Below, one piece after another: positions 1 to 9,306 of a stretch of DNA of 64,000 nt. The stretch covers positions 1,184,554-1,248,553 of the forward strand of contig RXJG01000004.1 in the NCBI GenBank assembly GCA_003963365.1, in the 5' to 3' direction. A model generated the notes under the pieces. It ran no database searches. It was not told the origin of the DNA and saw only the letters and a list, made by a program, of their open reading frames with translations. A program made the position numbers and the translations under genes. This DNA comes from Sphingobacteriales bacterium. Its GTDB lineage: Bacteria; Bacteroidota; Bacteroidia; Chitinophagales; Chitinophagaceae. Every line of letters begins with the position of its first letter. The first letter of the stretch is position 1.

Positions 1-2
1 AT

Positions 3-1805
3 GAGCAGGGATATAATCAGCCCTATTATTTTGCTCCGGCTGCTGAGCCTTTTCACGAAGTAATTACTAACTGGCAAAGAGAGTTTCAAAATTTAATAGG
101 CAAAAACAATGCAAAATACTTTGATGCCAATGGCTGGTTGTATTTTACCAAAGAACGTTTTGATCTCTTTTATCCCAGCTATGGCGATACTTATCCCATT
201 TACAATGGCGCCATCGGTATGACCTTTGAGCAGGGTGGTATCCGTGCCGGGCTGGGGATTATTAACCAGGCAGGCGATACCTTAACACTGGTTGACCGTG
301 CCACTCATCACTTCACCAATAGTTTAAGCACTATAGAAGTAAGCTCCGCCAATGCAGCGAGACTGGTAAAAGAGTTTAAAAAGTTTTATACAGATGCCCG
401 TACAAACGGGGTGGGAGAATATAAAACCTATGTAATAAAAGCAACCGATAAATCAACAATCGGCGCCCTTTTGAGTTTGTTAAATAAAAACGATATACAG
501 TTTTCGTACGCAAGCAAGGCAACAGCCAGCGGATATAATTATCTGTCAGGCAAAGAAGAAAGTTTCAATGTTACTAATGATGATATTGTAATTTCAGCAT
601 ACCAGCCACGTTCTACTTTGCTGAGAGTGTTATTTGAACCAAAATCAAAAATATCTGATTCGGCTACTTACGATATAACGGCATGGTCTTTACCTTACGC
701 TTATGGTTTGCAAACTTATGGTTGCAAACAAAAATTAGCCACCACGCAGGCTGATGTAAGATTAGACAGCCGCCAGTTAGAGAATAATGCGTATGCCTAT
801 GCCGTAAGATGGAACGGAGTTAGCAGCGCCAAACTATTAGGTGCCTTAATACAGGCAGGAGTTAAAGTACGGTTTGCAGAAAATGCTTTTGCGGTGGATG
901 GAAGAGCCTATGACAGGGGAACACTCATCATCACCCATACCTCCAACAAATCATTTGAAGGCAGGTTAGGCTTACTGGTAAATAACCTGGCAGCCAAATA
1001 CGGTGTACAGGCCGAACCCGTAAGCACCGGTTTTGTAGATAAGGGGAATGATTTTGGAAGTCCTGCTGTGCATATCATTACCAAACCCAATGTGGTGCTG
1101 CTTACCGGTAACGGAGTTTCGTCACTGGCAGCAGGAGAGATATGGCATTTTTTTGAACAGCAGTTAGATTATCCCATCTCATTAGTAAATGCAGAAGAGT
1201 TTGGCAGAATTAATTTAGCTGATGTTAATGTAATCATCATGCCCGATGGCAATTATAAATTCATTAGCGATAAAGGCCAGTCCGATAAATTAAAAGAATG
1301 GGTAAGTAAAGGTGGTAAATTAATTGCACTGGAAAATGCAGCCGTACAATTAGCCAATGCAGACTGGGGAATGAAACTAAAGAAAGATGATGATAAAAAA
1401 GACGATAAGAAAGATGACTATGCCAGCATAAAACTGTTCGAAGAAAGAGAAAGGGATTTTTTAAAAGGCAATATACCCGGCTCTATTTATAAAGTAGAGC
1501 TGGACAATACACATCCGCTGGCATTTGGTTATCCTAAATATTATTACACCTTAAAAATGGATGATAATATGGGTGAGTTTATGAAAGATGGCGGATGGAA
1601 TGTTGGGGTGATAAAGAAAGATGCACAGATAGCAGGCTTTGTAGGGTATAAACTAAAAGAAAAACTGAAAGATGGTTTATTGTTCGGCGTGCAGGATATG
1701 GGCAGCGGTCATGTGGTTTATTTGTTAGATGATATCATCTTCCGCAGTTTTTGGGAGAATGGGAAGTTGATGTTGTGTAATGCGGTGTTCCTGGTAGGGC
1801 AGTAA
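3..1805 (+). CDS. M14-family zinc carboxypeptidase-like protein, C-terminal part (5' truncated by window edge)
   Basis: Frame 3 is open from base 3 (EQGYNQPYYFAPAAEPFHEVITNWQREF...) into the listed ORF at 138. The stretch FDLFYPSYGDTYPIYNGAIGMTFEQGG resembles Bacteroidota M14 peptidases. Confidence 0.75.
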   Translation, partial: EQGYNQPYYFAPAAEPFHEVITNWQREFQNLIGKNNAKYFDANGWLYFTKERFDLFYPSYGDTYPIYNGAIGMTFEQGGIRAGLGIINQAGDTLTLVDRATHHFTNSLSTIEVSSANAARLVKEFKKFYTDARTNGVGEYKTYVIKATDKSTIGALLSLLNKNDIQFSYASKATASGYNYLSGKEESFNVTNDDIVISAYQPRSTLLRVLFEPKSKISDSATYDITAWSLPYAYGLQTYGCKQKLATTQADVRLDSRQLENNAYAYAVRWNGVSSAKLLGALIQAGVKVRFAENAFAVDGRAYDRGTLIITHTSNKSFEGRLGLLVNNLAAKYGVQAEPVSTGFVDKGNDFGSPAVHIITKPNVVLLTGNGVSSLAAGEIWHFFEQQLDYPISLVNAEEFGRINLADVNVIIMPDGNYKFISDKGQSDKLKEWVSKGGKLIALENAAVQLANADWGMKLKKDDDKKDDKKDDYASIKLFEERERDFLKGNIPGSIYKVELDNTHPLAFGYPKYYYTLKMDDNMGEFMKDGGWNVGVIKKDAQIAGFVGYKLKEKLKDGLLFGVQDMGSGHVVYLLDDIIFRSFWENGKLMLCNAVFLVGQ

Positions 1806-1830
1806 AAACTCAAAGAAATACTTTTTCGCA

Positions 1831-1856
1831 AGCGGAACAGCCTGTTCCGCTTTTTT
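1831..1856 (+). terminator. Rho-independent terminator
   Basis: Perfect 9-bp stem AGCGGAACA-GCC-TGTTCCGCT followed by a T-run, just after the stop at 1805. Confidence 0.85.
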
Positions 1857-1922
1857 ATTTTATTATCTTTTGTTAACGTCCGCCTGAAAACCCATCTTTA
1901 GTTTTGTTTAAAATTATTCAGC

Positions 1923-2288
1923 ATGAAAACAACATTAAAGATCGAAGAAGCAGCCATGACCATTGTAGCCATTTATTTTATCAGCCAGCATAATTTGGGT
2001 TTACCGCTATGGCTTTGGTTCTTTTTATTTTTTACACCTGATATTGGTATGTTAGGCTATTTGATAAATACAAAAATTGGTGCGGTAATGTATAACCTTT
2101 TTCATCATAAAGGGATTGCACTGGGTATTGCCTCCTTAGGATTTTATATGCAAAATGAAATTGTGATAGCCATTGGTTGCTTATTATTTGCCCATGCATC
2201 TTTTGACCGTATATGGGGTTATGGATTAAAATATCCCGATAGTTTTAAAAATACCCACCTTGGCAGTTTGGAAAAAACAAAAGCCTGA
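1923..2288 (+). CDS. DUF4260 family membrane protein
   Basis: 121 aa, hydrophobic; pattern PDIGMLGYL...YNLFHHK...HASFDRIWGYGLKYPDSFKNTHLG is typical of DUF4260. Confidence 0.85.
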   Translation: MKTTLKIEEAAMTIVAIYFISQHNLGLPLWLWFFLFFTPDIGMLGYLINTKIGAVMYNLFHHKGIALGIASLGFYMQNEIVIAIGCLLFAHASFDRIWGYGLKYPDSFKNTHLGSLEKTKA

Positions 2289-2289
2289 G

Positions 2290-2889
2290 CTATTTCTTTA
2301 TTACCCGGTTACGGATGCGGCTCATACTCACCGGCGTAATGCCCAGGTAATTGGCAATATAATGCTGGGGTATTCTCTCCAGTATTTTTGTTTTATTACT
2401 GTTAAGCAACTCAATATATCTTTCTTCAGGGCTTTGGAGTAACAAGCTAACCATTCTTTCTTCCAGTCCAACGGTGAGGTATTCTGCAATCAGCCGGCCA
2501 AATTTTTGCCAGGTCATACTTTTTTCAAAAAGTTCCTGCAGCACAGTATAGGGAAAAGTAATGCAGACAGCATCACTTAATGCCTCAATGCTCAGCACAG
2601 ATGGTTTGCCCGTAATACAACTGATATACCCGCTGATAAAATGATTTTCAAAAAAGAAGTAGGTGGTTTTTTCTTCCCCGTCTTTGGTGTAGTACTGGCG
2701 AAACATGCCTTCCAGCACCAACCCAATATTGGTTGCTTTTTTACCCTCCTGTACAAACAACTTGTTTTTGTGTATTGTTTTTATACTGAGGTGCGGCTCC
2801 AGTAATTCCCAGTCTTCATCAGTGAGAGGGGTAAATAACTGAATTTGCTTGCGCAGCAGATCAGCAGCTTTTAAGAGATCCATGGTCAT
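2290..2889 (-). CDS. Crp/Fnr-family transcriptional regulator
   Basis: Cyclic-nucleotide-binding-like N-terminus and C-terminal HTH (YIANYLGITPVSMSRIRNRV). Confidence 0.85.
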   Translation of the reverse strand: MTMDLLKAADLLRKQIQLFTPLTDEDWELLEPHLSIKTIHKNKLFVQEGKKATNIGLVLEGMFRQYYTKDGEEKTTYFFFENHFISGYISCITGKPSVLSIEALSDAVCITFPYTVLQELFEKSMTWQKFGRLIAEYLTVGLEERMVSLLLQSPEERYIELLNSNKTKILERIPQHYIANYLGITPVSMSRIRNRVIKK

Positions 2890-3016
2890 AGACTAAAATT
2901 AGCAAAAATAAAAGGGAGTGAGGGTATGCCGGCGGCTGGTGTTCCTTTCCTTTTTTTACCTACCATACTATCTCTTAAGTTTGTGTCATTGCTAAGTGTA
3001 AAACAACTAAAAGATC

Positions 3017-3400
3017 ATGCAAACAAAGCTTCAATCAATTATCCTCTTTTGTGCGGATGTAGAAAAACTTACCAACTTCTACATCAGCAATTTTGGATTA
3101 ACCATGGAAGGTGAGGCTGATAAAAACTGGACTGTGCTTAATACCGGTACAATACAATTAGCTTTTCATAAAATTAGAGAGCAATATTTGACAGTACCAC
3201 CTGATCAATTCAGAATAGAAGACTCCAATGTTAAATTAGTATTTGAAACAGATAGCAATCTTGAACAGCTAAGAGAAAATCTACTCAGCAGGAATATTAC
3301 CATAGGAGAGGTAAAGCAGTTTCCCGGTTACCCGTATGCTGTATGTGATGGTAATGATCCCGAAGGGAACGTGTTTCAAATAAAGCAAAAACTGCAATAA
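3017..3400 (+). CDS. VOC family (glyoxalase/bleomycin-resistance-like) protein
   Basis: 127 aa; FCADVEKLTNFYISNFGL... and C-terminal DPEGNVFQIKQ match the VOC fold. Confidence 0.8.
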   Translation: MQTKLQSIILFCADVEKLTNFYISNFGLTMEGEADKNWTVLNTGTIQLAFHKIREQYLTVPPDQFRIEDSNVKLVFETDSNLEQLRENLLSRNITIGEVKQFPGYPYAVCDGNDPEGNVFQIKQKLQ

Positions 3401-3463
3401 CTTATTCTTGCCAGTTTCAGGGGGCTGGCAAATAAGAAAAGAATCATATAATCTAAAATTGAT

Positions 3464-3715
3464 TTATTCCCTCAGTAACTCATCCAGCGGAATACCCTCC
3501 AGGTAAGGCGTTAATTTATTTACATCATGAAATAACCTGTACTCAACAACGGCTTTGCTTTGTTTGTCGCAATACGTTTCTACATAAAAACCGGGCAATT
3601 GAAAAAGAAATACCATCGTATTCATCAATTCTCTTTTGGCGATGGCTACTCCTTCTTTTAAAACAGTCGCTCTTTTTTCTTCCTGTGTTAACTCAATAAA
3701 TGCGGATAGTTTCAT
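3464..3715 (-). CDS. Hypothetical protein (83 aa)
   Basis: Intact small ORF with no overlapping alternative; no family recognised. Confidence 0.55.
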   Translation of the reverse strand: MKLSAFIELTQEEKRATVLKEGVAIAKRELMNTMVFLFQLPGFYVETYCDKQSKAVVEYRLFHDVNKLTPYLEGIPLDELLRE

Positions 3716-4337
3716 AAATGCTGGTTTTAATACGGTTAATTAAAAGAGGCAATTACTCAACTGAGGCATACAGAAACGGGTTCCTGCTGCTATCGAATTA
3801 ATTCAATGAACTTACGAGGCGAAAACAATAAAAACGAGGCTGAACGATTGTGGCCGTTAACCGGCCTGATGAGACTATAAAATTATAAACGATTTTGGAA
3901 TTGTCAAATATATTTTTGAGAACCCGGTTACAGGCTATATTTCATAGTTACCTGTTGCAGTTACCCGAACAGTTGGGTAAGAAAGTAAGTGATAAAGATG
4001 CTGGTATTGATAAGAACTAATTAAATCAATCAAGATACAAGCGGGGCCAAATACCCGGCTTTTTTGAAGTTTTTTACTCCTCATTTAATATTTTTACTTA
4101 AGGGTACCTTTATTATATTTTAAATGACTGGGTTGAATGACCGTATATTGCCTTCATAAATCACTTGAAAGCACAGTTTTTTTACGATTATTGGTATGTT
4201 TTTTTACTAAGTATTTTTTTTATCTGGCTGATTCTCAACAACGCTATATATGCGGGTTAACTGATGTTAAATGTATCATTGATACATAGTTTTAACCATA
4301 TTAGCTTCGTTATGCTAACTGCGAAATCCAATCGCCT

Positions 4338-7300
4338 ATGAGAATGAAATTATACATTTCATTATTGTTGTTTAATATCCTGCTATTTGAAAACAGCGTG
4401 TTAGCACAGGTATGTGCAGGCGTGGATGTGACTTATATTACATATGAATCCAGGTGTTCTGCTACCGGAGCTATAAAAATTACCACAAGCGGCGGTTCAG
4501 GAAATTTCAGCTATAAAGTTACAGGCCCTGTTACCACACCCTTTACATCATCCGATTCAATAACGGGTTTACCTGCGGGTAACTATTCAATTTCTGTAAA
4601 AGATAATATTACAGCCTGTACTTCCATTATCACCAATGCTGTGGTAAAAGGTGATTATGCAGACCCAAGATTTTTATTAAGCGGAACGGATGTAACCTGT
4701 ATTCATGGATCGAATGGTACCATCAATGCGATTGACCTGCAATTTGGCCGTGGGCCTTACCTGTATACAATTATTACTCCTTCTGCCAGCCATGTGGGAG
4801 ATACCAGTTCAACAGGTACATTTAATAATCTTTCAGCCGGCGATTATTTAATTCAATTAAGTGATTCCTGCGGAGGTTTGCAGACAAGGTCCATTACGTT
4901 GCTGGATTATAACTGGTGGATTAGTTCTTATACTGCCGATAAACCCGGCTGTAGTTTATTAAATGTAAACATTAATCTCTCAGATAATAAAGGTAATACC
5001 AATGCCTCCGGTATAACTTTCAATGGTTTCTTATATGGCGTAACCACCAGAGCAGGAGATACAACATGGTACAATACAAAATCTTTTACTGATTCTACCG
5101 GTAATGCTAAACAGGCAGATATTGTGGTGAAAGATAAGTGTGGTAATGTGCAAAAAGTAAGTTGGCGTAATACCAATAAACCAACTGTGGATAATGTGGT
5201 GTTGCAGGTTATTACGGGCTGTAACAAGGTAACGGCATCCATTACAGGACAAACAAATTTATCCAATCCATCTTATTGTTTATACGATAAAACAGGTTCA
5301 TTAGTCGTTTGTAATACAACCGGGTCTTTTACAGGTCTTACCTATGGTTCTTATTGCATCAAAATTCAAAGCAGCTGTTATGATACACTGATAGAACGTT
5401 GTTTTACTGTCAGCCCGGTAATTCCTGGTGGTGGTATAGTTACTTACAGCAATATTGTTTGTAATAGTTTTACTGCCTCTGTAACCGGTGGACAAAATTT
5501 AACGAATGCACAGTATTGTTTGTTTGACTCGCAATCAAACCTGCTGGGTTGTAATAATACTGGTATATTTAATAACCTTGCTTTCGGCAGCTATTGTATT
5601 AATATAACAGATGGATGTTATGATACTACTATTGTCAGGTGTTTTAGTTTTAAACATCCTGCACCGGTAATGGGTACTATTACTACTACGAACTTAGGCT
5701 GTGCAGGTTTTTCACTGAAAATTATGGGTTCTGCTAATACGCAATACCCTCAATATTGTTTATACAACGGTACAGGAACTTTAATTAGCTGTAATAATAC
5801 CGGCCTTTTTGATGCATTACCTTATGGTGATTATTGCATTCATTTAAAAGATAGTTGTGCAGACACAACCATTATTCAATGTATTACTGTAGCCAGGCCA
5901 GTTCCTGTTGTGGGCAATATAAATACAATAGCTGTGGGATGTAATAATTTTTCTGCCAGGGTTCAGGGAATCCAGAACTTTTTTAATCCCCGGTTTTGTT
6001 TGTATGATTCATTGGGAACATTAATTACCTGTAATAACACCGGGGTATTTGATTCACTCACTGCCGGTTCTTATTGTATTCGTGTTAAAGACAGTTGTAC
6101 CGATACGACCATTATTAAATGTTTTTCACTAATTCAACCCAAACCAACTATTGGTGATATTCAAACGTTGTCGATAGGCTGTGCCGGTTTTAATGCCACC
6201 GTACAGGATATTCAAAATTTCTTTAATCCTCAATTTTGTTTATTCGATTCATCAGGAGTATTAATTATTTGTAATAAAACCGGCGTGTTTGATTCTGTGG
6301 CATACGGAAATTATTGTTTACATGTAACGGATAGTTGTACCGGGTCAGTAGTAGTAAAATGTTTTACTGTAACCCGTCCTCAACCATCAGTTGGTTCTGT
6401 TCAAACTGTAGCAAAAGGCTGTGCTGGTTTTTCCGCCACTCTAACGGGGGTACAGAATATTTTCAAACCGCAATTCTGCCTGTACGATACTACAGGAGCA
6501 TTAATTAGTTGCAATAATAGAGGTGTATTTGATTCTTTAACCTATGGTTCATATTGTATACAGGTAAAAGACAGTTGCAGTGATACCACGATTATTAAAT
6601 GCTTTAGCTTTAACCGCCCCGCCCCATCAGTAGGAACCGTAAGTACAATAGCACATGGCTGTTCAGGATTTTCAGCAACAGTGCAGGATATTAAAAACCT
6701 GTATAACCCGCAGTTTTGTTTATACAACGATTCCGGTATATTACTCAGGTGCAACAATACGGGTGTTTTTGATTCGCTTGCTTATGGATCATATTGTATC
6801 CACATCAGTGATAGTTGTTTTTCTTCAACGCTAACCCGTTGTTTTTCGATGACACAAACAGCACCTTCTATAAATGGGTCCGTTAAAATCAGTAATAAAA
6901 CATGCTCAACTTTTACTGCATCATTACAGGGCCAGGGGCAAAATCTTAATACTCCGCTTTATTGTTTATATGCAGATACAGTTATGCTCCGTTGTAACAG
7001 TACAGGTGTGTTTGATTCGTTAGCTTTTGGTTCGTATTGTATTTACGTAAAGGATGGTTGTTACGATACTACTATCATTAAATGTTTTACTGCCAGTCCA
7101 TCGGTGGTAAATATTTCTGTAAATGCCGAAGCTTCCTGTACAACCGGTAAAACAAATTTATTAGTCAGTTTTACATCCGGCGCTATTTCCTCTCCTTACA
7201 AAGTTTATGTGTATGACCCTGCAGGAAACCTGGTGGCATCCAGCAGCAGCAGCAGAACTTCTATTACAATCTATGACCTGCCAGCTTTAGATAGCGGTAA

Positions 7301-8723
7301 TAAATATATGGTAATAGGCGAGAATTTCTGTGGAGGAAGAGATACCGTTTTGGTCAAACCAACTGTAAGTTATTTTACCAGAGCGGTTTCTATTAAGGGA
7401 AGATGCCCGGGTTCAACTTTCCCGGATGGTTCATCTGACATCATCATTACAGTAACCAGTAATTTAAACAGACCCGTTCCGAAAATTATAAACAAAGATG
7501 GTATAAGCACCAGTATTTTATACACCACTCATACCAGAGGAACTGTCTCTGATACATTTAATTTCCTGCAACTGGCCCCGGCTACTTATATATTTGCTAC
7601 CAGTAACAATGATTGCGGACTGATAGGATATGATACGGTAGTTGTTAGTCGGTATGCTTATCCCACATTACAAAAATCAGCCGCTTACCAGTGTGATAAT
7701 AATGCGTTTAGTGTAGGCACCTCCGTTACAGGAGGGGTATCACCCATGATGTATGAAATTATACAAAGTACACCGGCCACACCTTCTATCGTATCTGCCA
7801 AACAAAACAGTCCTGTCTTTACCATCAATAATGGAACAATTTATTCGCTGGTGCGTTTAAGGGTAACTGATGCCTGTGGTAATGCATCGTTAAATGATGC
7901 CAGTGTTTTGCCCTTAGCGGTAATGACGGTGGATGTATCATTAGATTGTATGTATAGTACAAGTATACTGTCGGTGGATTCATCAATAGCAAATGCTACT
8001 TACAGTTGGTATAGAAAAACAAGTGCAACAGATAGTGTGCTTATTGGTACCGCACCTTCTTATGTTTTAGATAGTGTAATGCCATCTGATACCGGGCAAT
8101 ATGTTTGCCGGGTATCTGTAAACCAGGGTTGTTTAACCAGACTTGCCTATTACAATCTCACAGGGGCATGCCTTGTTGTTTTACCGGGTATGCCGGAAAT
8201 TAAATTATCCGGGGCAATTCAGGATAAATATACCGGCCTCAGCTGGAAAGTAAAAAACGGGCAGGAGGTGGTAAAATTTATAGTTGAGAGAAGCGAAACT
8301 ATAAATGGAAACTTCCAGTTGATTGGAGAAATAAAAGCAGGTGCTGTTTTGCAGCAGCAATATCAATTTAATACTTCATTATTTAATAGCGACAGTTATT
8401 ACCGTGTAAAAGCCATTATGAATAATGGAAGGATATTTTACAGTAATGTAATAAAGCTTCGTGGGACTGATATACCCGTTCAGGTGTATCCTAACCCTGT
8501 TACCAGTGAATTTGTGATACGGATTAATGATAACAAAACACAGTTATACAGTGTGGATATTTACGATATGTTTGGAAAGTTGATCAGCCATTCGATGCAT
8601 TCTGTAACCGGTGGAATAATTAGATTCAGGAGATTGCCGGCAATGGAGCCAGGCGCATATATGCTCAATTTAACAAATCAGGAAACACATCAAAGAATCA
8701 ATACCGTACTTATATTTAAATAA
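4338..8723 (+). CDS. Large secreted Cys-rich repeat protein with SprB-like N-terminal segment and T9SS type A sorting domain
   Basis: Signal peptide; N-terminal 'GSGNFSYKVTGP...ITGLPAGNYSISVKD' SprB-like segment; eight Cys-rich tandem repeats; C-terminal VQVYPNPVTSEFVIRI...YDMFGKLI...PGAYMLNL typical of a T9SS CTD. Confidence 0.85.
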   Translation: MRMKLYISLLLFNILLFENSVLAQVCAGVDVTYITYESRCSATGAIKITTSGGSGNFSYKVTGPVTTPFTSSDSITGLPAGNYSISVKDNITACTSIITNAVVKGDYADPRFLLSGTDVTCIHGSNGTINAIDLQFGRGPYLYTIITPSASHVGDTSSTGTFNNLSAGDYLIQLSDSCGGLQTRSITLLDYNWWISSYTADKPGCSLLNVNINLSDNKGNTNASGITFNGFLYGVTTRAGDTTWYNTKSFTDSTGNAKQADIVVKDKCGNVQKVSWRNTNKPTVDNVVLQVITGCNKVTASITGQTNLSNPSYCLYDKTGSLVVCNTTGSFTGLTYGSYCIKIQSSCYDTLIERCFTVSPVIPGGGIVTYSNIVCNSFTASVTGGQNLTNAQYCLFDSQSNLLGCNNTGIFNNLAFGSYCINITDGCYDTTIVRCFSFKHPAPVMGTITTTNLGCAGFSLKIMGSANTQYPQYCLYNGTGTLISCNNTGLFDALPYGDYCIHLKDSCADTTIIQCITVARPVPVVGNINTIAVGCNNFSARVQGIQNFFNPRFCLYDSLGTLITCNNTGVFDSLTAGSYCIRVKDSCTDTTIIKCFSLIQPKPTIGDIQTLSIGCAGFNATVQDIQNFFNPQFCLFDSSGVLIICNKTGVFDSVAYGNYCLHVTDSCTGSVVVKCFTVTRPQPSVGSVQTVAKGCAGFSATLTGVQNIFKPQFCLYDTTGALISCNNRGVFDSLTYGSYCIQVKDSCSDTTIIKCFSFNRPAPSVGTVSTIAHGCSGFSATVQDIKNLYNPQFCLYNDSGILLRCNNTGVFDSLAYGSYCIHISDSCFSSTLTRCFSMTQTAPSINGSVKISNKTCSTFTASLQGQGQNLNTPLYCLYADTVMLRCNSTGVFDSLAFGSYCIYVKDGCYDTTIIKCFTASPSVVNISVNAEASCTTGKTNLLVSFTSGAISSPYKVYVYDPAGNLVASSSSSRTSITIYDLPALDSGNKYMVIGENFCGGRDTVLVKPTVSYFTRAVSIKGRCPGSTFPDGSSDIIITVTSNLNRPVPKIINKDGISTSILYTTHTRGTVSDTFNFLQLAPATYIFATSNNDCGLIGYDTVVVSRYAYPTLQKSAAYQCDNNAFSVGTSVTGGVSPMMYEIIQSTPATPSIVSAKQNSPVFTINNGTIYSLVRLRVTDACGNASLNDASVLPLAVMTVDVSLDCMYSTSILSVDSSIANATYSWYRKTSATDSVLIGTAPSYVLDSVMPSDTGQYVCRVSVNQGCLTRLAYYNLTGACLVVLPGMPEIKLSGAIQDKYTGLSWKVKNGQEVVKFIVERSETINGNFQLIGEIKAGAVLQQQYQFNTSLFNSDSYYRVKAIMNNGRIFYSNVIKLRGTDIPVQVYPNPVTSEFVIRINDNKTQLYSVDIYDMFGKLISHSMHSVTGGIIRFRRLPAMEPGAYMLNLTNQETHQRINTVLIFK
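5220..7136 (+). repeat. Eight intragenic tandem repeats, 240-bp period (80 aa), six Cys per unit
   Basis: The first Cys codon of each unit is at 5220, 5460, 5700, 5940, 6180, 6420, 6660 and 6903, and the array ends before 7137. Consensus C..F.A...G.QN...P.FCLYD..G.LI.CNNTGVFDSL.YGSYCI.V.DSC.DTTI.KCF. Confidence 0.95.
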
Positions 8724-9306
8724 ATACACGGTATTGACATTATTTTATATGCTAAGTGTACCTGTTAATGAAAGTAAATAAGGTGTCTGGCAACGCTTAG
8801 TTATCAGACAACTTCATGCAGTTAACCTCTGTTTGGTTCAAACTCTTTGTAATAACTTTTATAACCCCGCAGGCTTGCCAGTGGCGTACTAAATAGCCCG
8901 TAATTTTTTGTACCATTATTGGTGGTCCTTCTGCCAGATAAGCATCAAAACCTTCGCTTTGAAACAATGCCATTTACAATATGGCTTTTGGCGATTTAAA
9001 CAGCTACGGATCTTTATTAACCCCTCCATACAACTGGCAATGTATCAGCAAATTTTTCAGGACACAACAACCGGTATAAAAATGATTTTCACGGGTAATT
9101 TCAGGAAATTTCATGTTAGTCAGGAATGTTACCACAATAGTGCTGCTCAAATACTGATCAGTCGCAATTGATTATCCGGTCTTAACAATACGTCACACAA
9201 TAATTTTTCTTCATACCGAACTCTTTGCATTATCAGTTGTTTTGCTTTTACCTTTGTCTTCCCAAAGGATTTTTGAATTTTGACTTTTTACTTTTGAATT
9301 TCATTT

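Noticed and set aside
2260-2442. 60-aa plus-strand ORF
   Set aside because: Overlaps the DUF4260 end and the antisense of the Crp/Fnr gene; no support.
2926-3114. 62-aa plus-strand ORF
   Set aside because: Overlaps the start of the VOC-family gene in another frame.
4928-6757. Minus-strand ORFs 4928..5266, 5031..5252, 5301..5495, 6542..6757 inside the repeat gene
   Set aside because: Shadow ORFs antisense to a clearly coding repeat gene.
8908-9171. 87-aa plus-strand ORF
   Set aside because: No recognisable family or signal; lies in a spacer where the minus strand looks more protein-like. Not called as CDS.
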